Positions 8,135 to 15,421 of a stretch of 34,572 bases of DNA are shown one piece after another. The notes beneath the pieces are model-generated. The model was given only the letters and a program-made list of their open reading frames with translations, was not told the origin of the DNA and did not search any database. The stretch's first letter is position 1. Each line of letters begins with the position of its first letter. This DNA comes from Clostridia bacterium (GTDB taxonomy: Bacteria; Bacillota; Clostridia; Oscillospirales; QAKW01). The position numbers were made by a program, and so were the translations under genes. The stretch spans positions 1 through 34,572 of the forward strand of contig JAGBEI010000001.1 in assembly GCA_017937065.1 (NCBI GenBank). Reading direction: 5' to 3'.

Positions 8135-8165
8135 TTAAATTACAGGAGATTTTACATATTCAGAT

Positions 8166-9266
8166 ATGAAATATACAATAACAAAGCAACGAGGAAAACC
8201 CGCATATTTACAACTATATAATCAGTTGAGAAACGATATTATATCGGGTGTTCTCCCCCACGGCAGCAAGCTGCCGTCAAAGCGGCTGATATCGGAGGAG
8301 CTGGGTATCAGCGTAATCACGGCAGAGCACGCATACGCCATGCTCTGTGATGAAGGCTATATTCTCGCAAAAGAGCGAAGCGGATATTTTGTATGCAGCG
8401 ACGGTCCGGTTTTTTTCTCCACAGCTCCCGCATTTGTACAGCATCATGTCCCGCCGAAACGAAAAATCTCCGATATTGCCGACGCAGCAGACTTCCCATT
8501 TTCGGCATACGCTAAAACAATACGCCGCGTGCTAAGCGACTACGGAGAAAAAATCATTATAAAAACGCCCGGCAAAGGCTGCGCTGAACTACGAAATGCA
8601 ATCCGAGATTACCTTGCAAGAGCGCGCGGAATTACGGTACAGTCTGAACAAATTGTCATCGGCTCAGGAGCCGAGTATCTGTATTCACTCATAACGCAGC
8701 TTTTCGGAAGGGATAAGATTTACGGCATCGAGAGTCCCTCCTATGAAAAAATCGAACAGATATACCGTGCAAACGGCGTAAAGTACGAAAAACTGGAGCT
8801 CACCGGCGACGGAATAACAAGCGCCGCGCTGAAAAACTCAAATGCCGATATTTTGCATGTAACGCCATTTCACAGCTTTCCCAGCGGAATATCCGCTTCA
8901 GCCTCAAAGCGCGCCGAATATGTCGACTGGGCTTATACGCGCGGCGGATACATTATCGAAGACGACTATGAATCAGAGTTTTCGGTATTCGCCAAACCAG
9001 CCGACACAATTTATTCTATATCCCCCGAAGGACGTATAATATATGTAAATACCTTTTCAAAAAGCCTGTCAGCGGCGATGAGAATAGGCTATATGGTTCT
9101 TCCTGAATGTCTATTGGAAATTTACGAGCAAAAGCTCGGTTTCTATTCCTGTACCGTACCGTCGTTTGATCAGTACATACTTGCTGATTTCATCAACAGC
9201 GGTGAGCTGGAGCGTCACATCAACAGAACACGCAGAAAATTCAGAAAACAAAAAGAAAAAGCCTGA
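8166..9266 (+). CDS. MocR-type regulator (GntR wHTH plus aminotransferase domain), C-terminally short
   Basis: 366 aa: GntR winged helix (about 1-75), a short linker, then a fold-type I aminotransferase-like domain that binds PLP as a ligand. Lys299 in TFSKSLSAAMRIGY is the expected Schiff-base lysine, and EDDYESEF (Asp266/267) the pyridine-contacting Asp. Family members usually run to about 450-480 aa and continue past the segment seen here at the end (LERHINRTRRKFRK). This protein stops there, so roughly 90-100 residues of the small domain, including the usual substrate-carboxylate arginine, are missing. The stop codon lies within a terminator stem, so the short form looks fixed rather than a fresh frameshift. 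AGGAG (8144-8148) is 17 nt from ATG 8166, unusually far, and no nearer in-frame start exists. It may be an altered regulator or a decaying gene. Confidence 0.85.
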   Translation: MKYTITKQRGKPAYLQLYNQLRNDIISGVLPHGSKLPSKRLISEELGISVITAEHAYAMLCDEGYILAKERSGYFVCSDGPVFFSTAPAFVQHHVPPKRKISDIADAADFPFSAYAKTIRRVLSDYGEKIIIKTPGKGCAELRNAIRDYLARARGITVQSEQIVIGSGAEYLYSLITQLFGRDKIYGIESPSYEKIEQIYRANGVKYEKLELTGDGITSAALKNSNADILHVTPFHSFPSGISASASKRAEYVDWAYTRGGYIIEDDYESEFSVFAKPADTIYSISPEGRIIYVNTFSKSLSAAMRIGYMVLPECLLEIYEQKLGFYSCTVPSFDQYILADFINSGELERHINRTRRKFRKQKEKA

Positions 9267-9284
9267 TTTCAATCAGGCTTTTTT
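9256..9284 (+). terminator. Terminator overlapping the MocR stop codon
   Basis: AAAAAGCCTGAT (9256-9267) pairs with ATCAGGCTTTTT (9272-9283) over a 4-nt loop, with a T run in the 3' arm. The TGA stop of the MocR-like gene (9264-9266) is inside the 5' arm. The next 148 bp to the pduL stop hold nothing I can identify, and no remnant of a MocR C-terminus was seen. Confidence 0.85.
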
Positions 9285-9432
9285 CAAATGCACAAACGTA
9301 TTCTTTCGCATTCAATAAATTCAGGCGCAGTGCCCTCCGTGAGACTGCCGTTTTTCTATGTTTCAGCGCACTTTTATGTATAAGGTCGTGTGTATTATAA
9401 TAATCGGTGCCTTTTAACATGTTTTATATTCT

Positions 9433-10008
9433 TTAATCCAAAATGACCCCGACTGCATCTCTGGGCAAAGCGACAGCATTTGCCTCGTCAGTATCTATAT
9501 GCATGGCGGTTGCAAACTTCTTTGATACTCTGAGTACGGTTTCATCAAAAACAAGACCGCGTTCACCGCCGATTTTAACAGACACTGTCTGTCCGTCTTT
9601 AAGATTCATTTTCTGTGCATCCTCGGGTGTCATATGTATATGACGTTTTGCGGCAATTACACCCTCTGTGAGCGTGACCTCACCGACAGGTCCCTTTATT
9701 GTAACAGCACCCGAACCCTTTACATCACCGCTCATACGTATCGGCGCCGAAACGCCGAGCGTTCTCGCGTCGGTAAGAGAAACCTCAACCTGAGTTTCCG
9801 GACGGGTCGGTCCGAGAATTGACACATTTGCTATTGTCTTCTTAGGTCCTATCAAATCAACGCGCTCCTCGCACAGATACTGACCGGGCTGAGACAGCTC
9901 GCGCTTTGGCGTAAGAGATGCTCCCTTGCCAAACAAAATCTCAAGGTCGCTCTCCGTTACATGAACATGCCTTGCAGACATTTCAACGATAATTTTCTTT
10001 TCACTCAT
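9433..10008 (-). CDS. pduL: PduL-family phosphate acyltransferase (phosphotransacylase)
   Basis: 191-aa PduL-type phosphotransacylase, which interconverts acyl-CoA plus phosphate with acyl-phosphate plus CoA (propionyl or acetyl) and is unrelated to Pta. Two tandem PduL barrel halves show the zinc-binding His signatures ARHVHVT (His14, His16) and KRHIHMTPEDA (His123, His125), with MHIDTDEAN (His170) near the end. The frame extends 10 residues further upstream, but ATG 10008 is chosen because AAGGAG lies 8 nt before it and MSEKK begins the conserved part. There is no N-terminal encapsulation peptide, and no microcompartment shell genes are nearby, so it is probably a cytosolic enzyme standing in for phosphotransacetylase in acetate/ATP formation. 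Confidence 0.92.
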   Translation of the reverse strand: MSEKKIIVEMSARHVHVTESDLEILFGKGASLTPKRELSQPGQYLCEERVDLIGPKKTIANVSILGPTRPETQVEVSLTDARTLGVSAPIRMSGDVKGSGAVTIKGPVGEVTLTEGVIAAKRHIHMTPEDAQKMNLKDGQTVSVKIGGERGLVFDETVLRVSKKFATAMHIDTDEANAVALPRDAVGVILD

Positions 10009-10073
10009 ATTATTAATCTCCTTATTGCATTTTACCAACCTATTATATCGCCAAAATCCGTATTTTTCAACAA

Positions 10074-10607
10074 CTATTTAAAAAACAGCCTTACAAGAAC
10101 ACCCGCCGCGATAAAAGCCGTTATATCTCCGATGAGCGCGCACGGTATCGTATGCCTTGTTTTTTTGACGCCAGCCGCACCGTAGTAAACGCTGACGGTA
10201 TACATAGTAGTCTCACTCGATCCGAGCATCACGGCAGACACACGCCCTGCAAAGCTGTCAACGCCGAAGCTCTCTATTATCGTCTTAAAGAATGCCATTG
10301 CGCCCGAACCCGACAGCGGACGGAGAATCATCAGCGGAATAGCTGCATCCGGAACGCCTATCGCATTTGCAAACGGACTTAGCGCAAAGCTGAAAACATC
10401 TGAAGCACCGGAGGAAGTAAACAGCCCGATAAGGAAAAAAAGCGCACACAGAGTCGGCAGAATAGACGCAACAGTATGAACACCCTCTTTTGCGCCTTCT
10501 ATAAAAGCATCAAAAATGTTGATGCGTGTTACTATTCCTGCTGTTACTATCAGGGCGACGAGCACCGGCATTATGTAGCTTTGCAAATTTCTCCCCAAGC
10601 CTTTCAC
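10074..10607 (-). CDS. spmB: Spore maturation protein B
   Basis: 177-aa integral membrane protein of the SpmB family (nucleoside-recognition/Gate domain), needed with SpmA for spore core dehydration. Hydrophobic segments run through the whole protein. Family features include NIFDAFIEGAKEG near the N-terminus, LRPLSGSGAM in the middle and GSSETTMYTVSVYYGA towards the C-terminus. Its start lies inside spmA: GTG 10607 has no ribosome site, while GGGGAG precedes a TTG seven codons in, and ATG follows at codon 13; the GTG start best fits the family N-terminus. Depending on the start, it overlaps spmA by roughly 60-98 bp. Coupling to spmA translation is likely. Confidence 0.93.
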   Translation of the reverse strand: MKGLGRNLQSYIMPVLVALIVTAGIVTRINIFDAFIEGAKEGVHTVASILPTLCALFFLIGLFTSSGASDVFSFALSPFANAIGVPDAAIPLMILRPLSGSGAMAFFKTIIESFGVDSFAGRVSAVMLGSSETTMYTVSVYYGAAGVKKTRHTIPCALIGDITAFIAAGVLVRLFFK

Positions 10608-11145
10608 AGATTTTACAGCTTAAAACAGCCGCCGAAAGTGATAAAACCGAGCATATCCATATACACGGTAGTATATCAAACGGAGATGTACTTCCCGCGC
10701 TTTGACGCACGGCTGCAAGCGTTGTCGGAATCAGCTGTACGGACGATGTATTAATTACAACAAACAGTATCATAGCGTTTGTAGCGGTATCGCCGCATGC
10801 CATTGACTTTATTGCACGTATCCCGTAAGGAGTGGCGGCATTGCCCAAGCCCAAAAAATTACATGATATATTCATTGTAATATCGGTAAGCGTTGAATTG
10901 TCCAGCGGACCGAAAAGCTTTGTAAGAACAGGTGACAGAAATTTCGACAAAAATTGACACAGCCCCGCCCTGTTTGCAATGTTCATAAGCCCGCTGTAAA
11001 CTATAATTGCCGCTCCCATTGTAAGGGTAAATTCCACTGCTTTTCCACCGCTTGAGAGCACAGCTTGCGTAACTGCGGCGGCGTTACCCTGCATAAGAGC
11101 TGTAATCACCGATATTATTATCAATATGCTGAATAGATTTCCCAT
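10510..11145 (-). CDS. spmA: Spore maturation protein A
   Basis: 211-aa membrane protein of the SpmA family, partner of SpmB in spore maturation. Recognised by the Gate-domain hydrophobic segments, the central NFLGLGNAATPYGI and the later NTSSVQLIPTT, both typical of SpmA. The family norm is about 195-200 aa; here the C-terminal 30 or so residues continue into spmB and end in a Ser/Asn/Arg-rich tail with no conserved look. No clear Shine-Dalgarno precedes ATG 11145. It is transcribed divergently from the AbrB-like gene. In Bacillus subtilis spmAB follow dacB; here no such gene is adjacent, so the pair stands alone next to pduL. Confidence 0.93.
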   Translation of the reverse strand: MGNLFSILIIISVITALMQGNAAAVTQAVLSSGGKAVEFTLTMGAAIIVYSGLMNIANRAGLCQFLSKFLSPVLTKLFGPLDNSTLTDITMNISCNFLGLGNAATPYGIRAIKSMACGDTATNAMILFVVINTSSVQLIPTTLAAVRQSAGSTSPFDILPCIWICSVLSLSAAVLSCKICERLGEKFAKLHNAGARRPDSNSRNSNTHQHF

Positions 11146-11176
11146 AAATTTTTATACCAAAATTTCCAAAAAGAGA

Positions 11177-11205
11177 TAGACATTTGTCTTTTTATGTCGT
11201 ATAAT
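11177..11205 (+). promoter_or_regulatory. Sigma-A promoter of the AbrB-like gene with embedded inverted repeat
   Basis: TAGACA (11177-11182), 17-bp spacer, TATAAT (11200-11205). AGACA-TT-TGTCT (11179-11190) is a short palindrome overlapping the -35, a possible operator. Position and strength support expression of the regulator at 11252. Confidence 0.7.
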
Positions 11206-11251
11206 AGTTATAAAGTATCGTTATTAAAATTTAGTGCAAAGGGGTAATGAG

Positions 11252-11494
11252 ATGAAAGCCACTGGTGTCGTAAGAAAGATTGACGAGCTCGGAAGAATTG
11301 TGCTTCCCGTCGAGTTGAGGAGAACTCTTAACATAGGAGTTAAGGACTCAATGGAGATATTCGTCGACGGTGACTGTATCGTTCTTAAGCAGTACCGTCC
11401 CTGCTGTATTTTCTGCGGCGAGGGCACTGATATTCTTACTTTTAAGGGTAAAAATGTCTGTGAAAACTGCATAAAGAAAATGAAAAACATATAG
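11252..11494 (+). CDS. AbrB/SpoVT-family regulator with C-terminal zinc-ribbon-like tail
   Basis: 80-aa transition-state-type regulator. Residues 1-47 are an AbrB swapped-hairpin DNA-binding domain (KATGVVRKIDELGRIVLPVE, then LRRTLNI), which dimerises to bind DNA. Residues 52-73 carry two CxxC pairs (Cys52/55 and Cys70/73), which probably bind zinc; this tail is common in clostridial homologs. GTG 11234 is in frame, but ATG 11252 is preferred: AAAGGGG sits 8 nt upstream and the conserved domain starts at that Met. It is divergent from spmA, so it may regulate sporulation or itself; the palindrome in its own promoter is consistent with autoregulation. A strong terminator follows. Confidence 0.92.
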   Translation: MKATGVVRKIDELGRIVLPVELRRTLNIGVKDSMEIFVDGDCIVLKQYRPCCIFCGEGTDILTFKGKNVCENCIKKMKNI

Positions 11495-11506
11495 ACAAAG
11501 CGCCTG

Positions 11507-11537
11507 AGAGCCCCCGCGCGGGGCTCTTTTATTTTTT
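11507..11537 (+). terminator. Terminator after the AbrB-like gene
   Basis: GC-rich 8-bp stem AGAGCCCC (11507-11514) and GGGGCTCT (11520-11527), then TTTATTTTTT. Clean rho-independent structure. Confidence 0.9.
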
Positions 11538-11544
11538 AATAATA

Positions 11545-11573
11545 TTGATTTATCAGTCCTTTTAATATATACT
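11545..11573 (+). promoter_or_regulatory. Promoter of the metG-tatD operon
   Basis: TTGATT (11545-11550), 17-bp spacer, TATACT (11568-11573). The leader to the metG GTG is only about 30-35 nt, too short for a T-box. It contains an 8-codon ORF (ATG 11593 to TAA 11619) with an AAAGGG ahead of it that overlaps the metG start. Confidence 0.65.
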
Positions 11574-11611
11574 ATAAAGAAAAGGGAAAATTATGAAAGG
11601 AAAATTAAACG

Positions 11612-13534
11612 GTGAATAAAAAGTATTATATATCGACAGCCATAGCTTATACCTCCGGCAAGCCGCATATAGGCAACACATATGAAATTGTACTGGCAGA
11701 CAGTGTGGCAAGGTATAAGCGCATGCAGGGCTATGATGTGTATTTCCAGACCGGAACGGACGAGCACGGCGAGAAAATACAGCAAAAGGCTGAAGCCGCA
11801 GGCATCACACCGCAGCAATATGTGGACAATGTTGCAGGTCAGATAAAAAACATATGGGATATAATGAACACCACCTATGACCGCTTTGTAAGAACAACGG
11901 ACAAGGCTCACGAGGAAAAAATACAGAAAATATTCAATAAGCTGTATAATCAGGGGGATATTTATAAAGGCTCATACGAAGGCATGTACTGCACTCCGTG
12001 CGAATCGTTTTTTACGGAAAGCCAGCTTGTTGACGGCAAGTGCCCCGACTGCGGACGAGACGTACACAAGGCAAAGGAGGAGGCATATTTTTTCAAGCTG
12101 TCAAAATACGCCGACAGGCTTGAAAAGTATATAAACGAACACCCGGATTTTATTCAGCCGCCCGCTCGCAAAAACGAGATGATAAACAACTTTATAAAGC
12201 CGGGGCTTTCGGATCTGTGCGTGACCCGCAGCTCTTTCAACTGGGGTATTCCCGTGACATTCGACCCCAAGCATGTCGTATATGTCTGGATTGACGCGCT
12301 TTCAAACTACATCACCAATATCGGATACGACCCTGACGGAAATCACTCCGATGAGTATAAGAAGTACTGGCCCTGCGACCTGCATCTTATCGGCAAGGAC
12401 ATTGTCCGCTTTCACACCATATACTGGCCCATACTGCTGATGGCACTGGGCGAGCCGCTGCCAAAGCAGGTGTTCGGGCATCCGTGGCTTATCATGAGCG
12501 ACGGCAAGATGAGCAAATCAAAGGGAAATGTAATATACGCCGACGACCTTGTTGAGCTGTTCGGCGTAGACGCCGTGCGCTATTTTGTACTTCATGAAAT
12601 TCCGTTTGCAAACGACGGCGTTATATCCTACGAGCTGATAATCGAGCGCATCAACTCGGAGCTTGCCAACATTCTCGGAAATCTTGTCAACCGTACCATA
12701 ACCATGAGCCGCAAATACTTTGACGGCAAAGTATCCCGCGGCAAAGCCGCAGATATTGACCGCGAGCTTTCATATCTTGCGCTCAAAACACCCGAACTTG
12801 TGCAAGAGCATATGGACAATATGCATATTGCCGACGCTATCGACGATATCTTTGCTTTACTGCGCCGCGCAAACAAATATATTGATGAAACAGAGCCGTG
12901 GATTCTCGGACGTGAGGACGGCGACCATGAAAGACTCCGGGAAGTGCTGTATAATCTTATAGAAGCCATACGCTTTGCGGCAGTGCTCCTCAAACCGTTT
13001 ATGCCCGATACCTCAAAAGCCATTCACGACCAGCTTAACATTGACGACGGCGGACTTTGCTCGCTCAAGGAGTTCGGTTTTATTAAAGACGGTCATATGC
13101 TGGGCGAAAACAAAATACTCTTTGCACGAATTGATACTCCGAAAATGCTAAAGGAAATAGAAGAGAGAAACGCAGCTAAAGCTCCCGCAAAGCCCGAAAA
13201 GCCGAAGGAGGAACAAATCAAGATAGACGACTTTGCCAAGATTTCTCTTAGGGCTGCAAAGGTACTCAGCTGTGAGCCGCTGAAAAACAGCGACAAGCTG
13301 CTTATTTTGCAGGTGGACAACGGATTTGAAACAAAACAGGTTCTTTCGGGCATAGCGCAGTCTTACAAGCCGGAAGAGCTTGTGGGAAAAACAGTTGCTC
13401 TTGTAGACAATTTAGCCCCCGCAAAGCTGCGCGGTGAGACGTCGGAGGGTATGCTGCTTGCTGCCGATACCGAAAGCGGTGTAAAGGTTTTATTTCTTGA
13501 CGACGAAATTCCCGCAGGTTCTAAAATAAGATGA
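11612..13534 (+). CDS. metG: Methionyl-tRNA synthetase
   Basis: 640-aa class I synthetase charging tRNA-Met, including the initiator. HIGN at 19-22 is the HIGH motif; the connective peptide has a zinc knuckle with Cys127/130 and Cys144/147; KMSKS is at 299-303. An anticodon-binding helical region follows, then a Lys/Pro/Glu linker and a C-terminal Trbp111-type OB tRNA-binding domain (about 540-640), as in many Firmicutes MetG. The start is GTG 11612 with GAAAGG about 11 nt upstream; HIGN lies the expected distance in. The stop overlaps the tatD start in ATGA, a standard metG-tatD arrangement. Confidence 0.97.
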   Translation: MNKKYYISTAIAYTSGKPHIGNTYEIVLADSVARYKRMQGYDVYFQTGTDEHGEKIQQKAEAAGITPQQYVDNVAGQIKNIWDIMNTTYDRFVRTTDKAHEEKIQKIFNKLYNQGDIYKGSYEGMYCTPCESFFTESQLVDGKCPDCGRDVHKAKEEAYFFKLSKYADRLEKYINEHPDFIQPPARKNEMINNFIKPGLSDLCVTRSSFNWGIPVTFDPKHVVYVWIDALSNYITNIGYDPDGNHSDEYKKYWPCDLHLIGKDIVRFHTIYWPILLMALGEPLPKQVFGHPWLIMSDGKMSKSKGNVIYADDLVELFGVDAVRYFVLHEIPFANDGVISYELIIERINSELANILGNLVNRTITMSRKYFDGKVSRGKAADIDRELSYLALKTPELVQEHMDNMHIADAIDDIFALLRRANKYIDETEPWILGREDGDHERLREVLYNLIEAIRFAAVLLKPFMPDTSKAIHDQLNIDDGGLCSLKEFGFIKDGHMLGENKILFARIDTPKMLKEIEERNAAKAPAKPEKPKEEQIKIDDFAKISLRAAKVLSCEPLKNSDKLLILQVDNGFETKQVLSGIAQSYKPEELVGKTVALVDNLAPAKLRGETSEGMLLAADTESGVKVLFLDDEIPAGSKIR

Positions 13535-14373
13535 GAGACACTGTAAAGACTATAAAGCAGTCATCTGACACTCAATGCGATCCGTACGGCGCCGACAGCA
13601 CAATCTCTGTCAGCGGACTTATCGACACACACTGTCATTTATACGAACCGGATTATGACGGGATAAGGGACGGGCTGATTTGCCGGCTGCCGAAAAACGG
13701 AGTTGAAAAGCTCATTTGTGTCGGATGTAATATCGAAACCACAAAACAGTCAATAGAGCTTTCACAAAAATATGATTTCATATATGCTCAGGCAGGATTT
13801 CATCCCTGTGACACCTCCGATATAACCGATGAAATGTGGGAACAGATGCAGCAGCTTGCAGCGCACCCGAAGGTGGTAGCCATCGGAGAAATAGGACTTG
13901 ACTATCATTGGGACAGCTCTCCCAGAGACAGACAGCAATACTGGTTTTCAAGACAGATTGAATTTGCAGACAGTGTTAATTTGCCCGTTGTAATACACTC
14001 GCGTGACGCAACGGCGGATACACTGAAAATACTGAGAGAGCATACGCCCGAGCATGGAGTTTTTCACTGCTTTTCCGGCTCTGTCGAAACTCTCCGCGAG
14101 GTGCTGAAGCTGGGGCTTTCCATCTCTCTGGGCGGGGTGGTCACCTTTAAAAACGCAAAAAACGCAGTAGAGTGTGCAAAATACGTACCGCTTGAACGTC
14201 TTATGCTTGAAACCGACTGTCCTTATCTTGCACCCGAACCGTTTCGCGGCAAGCTCAACCGCCCCGACTATACCATATACGTTGCGCAGAAAATAGCGCA
14301 GCTGCGTGGTATGGATACACAGGAAATAATAGATATCACCCGCAAAAATGCCGAAATTATGTTTAAAATCTGA
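13531..14373 (+). CDS. tatD: TatD-family metal-dependent hydrolase (DNase)
   Basis: 280-aa TIM-barrel hydrolase, a putative 3'-5' DNA exonuclease of the TatD/YcfH group. Metal-site residues are all present: DTHCH (His34, His36), GEIGLDYH (Glu120), VIHSRDA (His156), FHCFSGS (His179) and ETDCPYLAP (Asp229). Homologs usually begin within a few residues of DTHCH; this one has about 29 extra N-terminal residues because the only start in the frame is the ATG overlapping metG. The ribosome site is weak, so it likely depends on coupling to metG. Confidence 0.93.
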   Translation: MRDTVKTIKQSSDTQCDPYGADSTISVSGLIDTHCHLYEPDYDGIRDGLICRLPKNGVEKLICVGCNIETTKQSIELSQKYDFIYAQAGFHPCDTSDITDEMWEQMQQLAAHPKVVAIGEIGLDYHWDSSPRDRQQYWFSRQIEFADSVNLPVVIHSRDATADTLKILREHTPEHGVFHCFSGSVETLREVLKLGLSISLGGVVTFKNAKNAVECAKYVPLERLMLETDCPYLAPEPFRGKLNRPDYTIYVAQKIAQLRGMDTQEIIDITRKNAEIMFKI

Positions 14374-14382
14374 GGTGATTTA

Positions 14383-15363
14383 ATGTCAGATATACAAAAT
14401 ATGTCCAAAAGCATATTTTCCGGTACCTATAAAAGCGCAAGCCACGTTCAGGGTATTGCAACAGACGGAAAATTCATGTATTTTTCCTTTACAACTTTTC
14501 TGCTGAAAACCGATATGAGCGGTAATCCGATAGGCTCAGTCAACGGGCTTTTAGGGCACCTGGGCTGCATTGCATATGACAGCGGCTGTATTTACGGTTC
14601 TCTTGAATATAAAAACGACAGCATCGGCAAGGGAATACTGAATAATCTTTGCACCGACGCCAAAATACCTGACGCATTTTACATCGCATGTTTTGATACT
14701 TCAAAAATAAATAAAATGAATATGGACGCCGAAAGAGACGAAGTATTGCAGGTAGTCTGTCTTAAAGATGTCTGCGACGATTACAAAGCAAGCGGACACC
14801 GCTTCGGCTGCAGCGGCATTGACGGCATCACCTGCTGCGACTATACGGCAGACGAACGCTCGATTTTTGTAGCATACGGCATTTACAAAGACACCCGGCG
14901 CAGTGATAACGACAACCAGATTATACTGCGGCTGCCGCTTGACAAAGTGCGCAAAAGTCTCTGTCCGCTCTGTCAGAGCACCGTCAAGAACATAACCGGT
15001 ATCAGTGCAGACGAAAAAATCTTTGTCTTGACCGGCAACACAACCTTCGGTATACAAAACCTTGAATATGATCCGTATCTTAATAAAATGATTGCAGCCG
15101 TTTACCGCGGAGAGAAACCGCAGTTTGAAAATTACAGTATGTTCATAATAGACCTTGAAAAAGAACATACCGTAACAGGACGTGAGCGCCGTTACGGCAA
15201 AGAAAGCGCTGTGGGACTTAATTTTGAGTACGGAGCTACGGGAATTGCGGCGCTCGGAAACGGATACTATTATTTTTCTCATGACGGAAAGAATGAGCGC
15301 GGATTCTTCACAAATGTGCATATGTACCGCTATGACAAAAATCTCGGCTTTATTAAATTATAG
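14383..15363 (+). CDS. Unrecognised cytoplasmic protein, possibly beta-propeller-like
   Basis: 326-aa protein with no signal peptide, no membrane segment and no family I recognise. It is rich in short strand-like stretches with recurring aromatic-glycine patterns (HVQGIATDGKFMYFSF, GCIAYDSGCIYGSL, GIDGITCCDY, GITGIAALGNGYYYFSHD-like near 281-300), which would suit a beta-propeller. It contains many cysteines (around 40-160) without an obvious metal motif. AGGTGATTT precedes ATG 14383, which is 9 nt after tatD, so it is the third gene of the metG operon. A terminator follows directly. Confidence 0.75.
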   Translation: MSDIQNMSKSIFSGTYKSASHVQGIATDGKFMYFSFTTFLLKTDMSGNPIGSVNGLLGHLGCIAYDSGCIYGSLEYKNDSIGKGILNNLCTDAKIPDAFYIACFDTSKINKMNMDAERDEVLQVVCLKDVCDDYKASGHRFGCSGIDGITCCDYTADERSIFVAYGIYKDTRRSDNDNQIILRLPLDKVRKSLCPLCQSTVKNITGISADEKIFVLTGNTTFGIQNLEYDPYLNKMIAAVYRGEKPQFENYSMFIIDLEKEHTVTGRERRYGKESAVGLNFEYGATGIAALGNGYYYFSHDGKNERGFFTNVHMYRYDKNLGFIKL

Positions 15364-15387
15364 AACTACTTTACAGTATACAAACAA

Positions 15388-15421
15388 CAGGTGAGGTCCA
15401 AACGCCCTCACCTGTTTTATT
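15388..15421 (+). terminator. Terminator at the end of the metG operon
   Basis: Perfect 9-bp stem CAGGTGAGG (15388-15396) and CCTCACCTG (15406-15414), 9-nt loop, then TTTTATTTT. The convergent histidine-kinase gene ends right beside it, so it may also slow transcription from the other side. Confidence 0.85.

Noticed and set aside
9288..9383. 31-codon ORF after the MocR terminator
   Set aside because: No ribosome site, directly after a terminator, and no similarity to the missing MocR C-terminus that I can see.
11528..11611. Possible T-box riboswitch ahead of metG
   Set aside because: Only about 35 nt separate the promoter from the start codon, and no T-box sequence or antiterminator is present.
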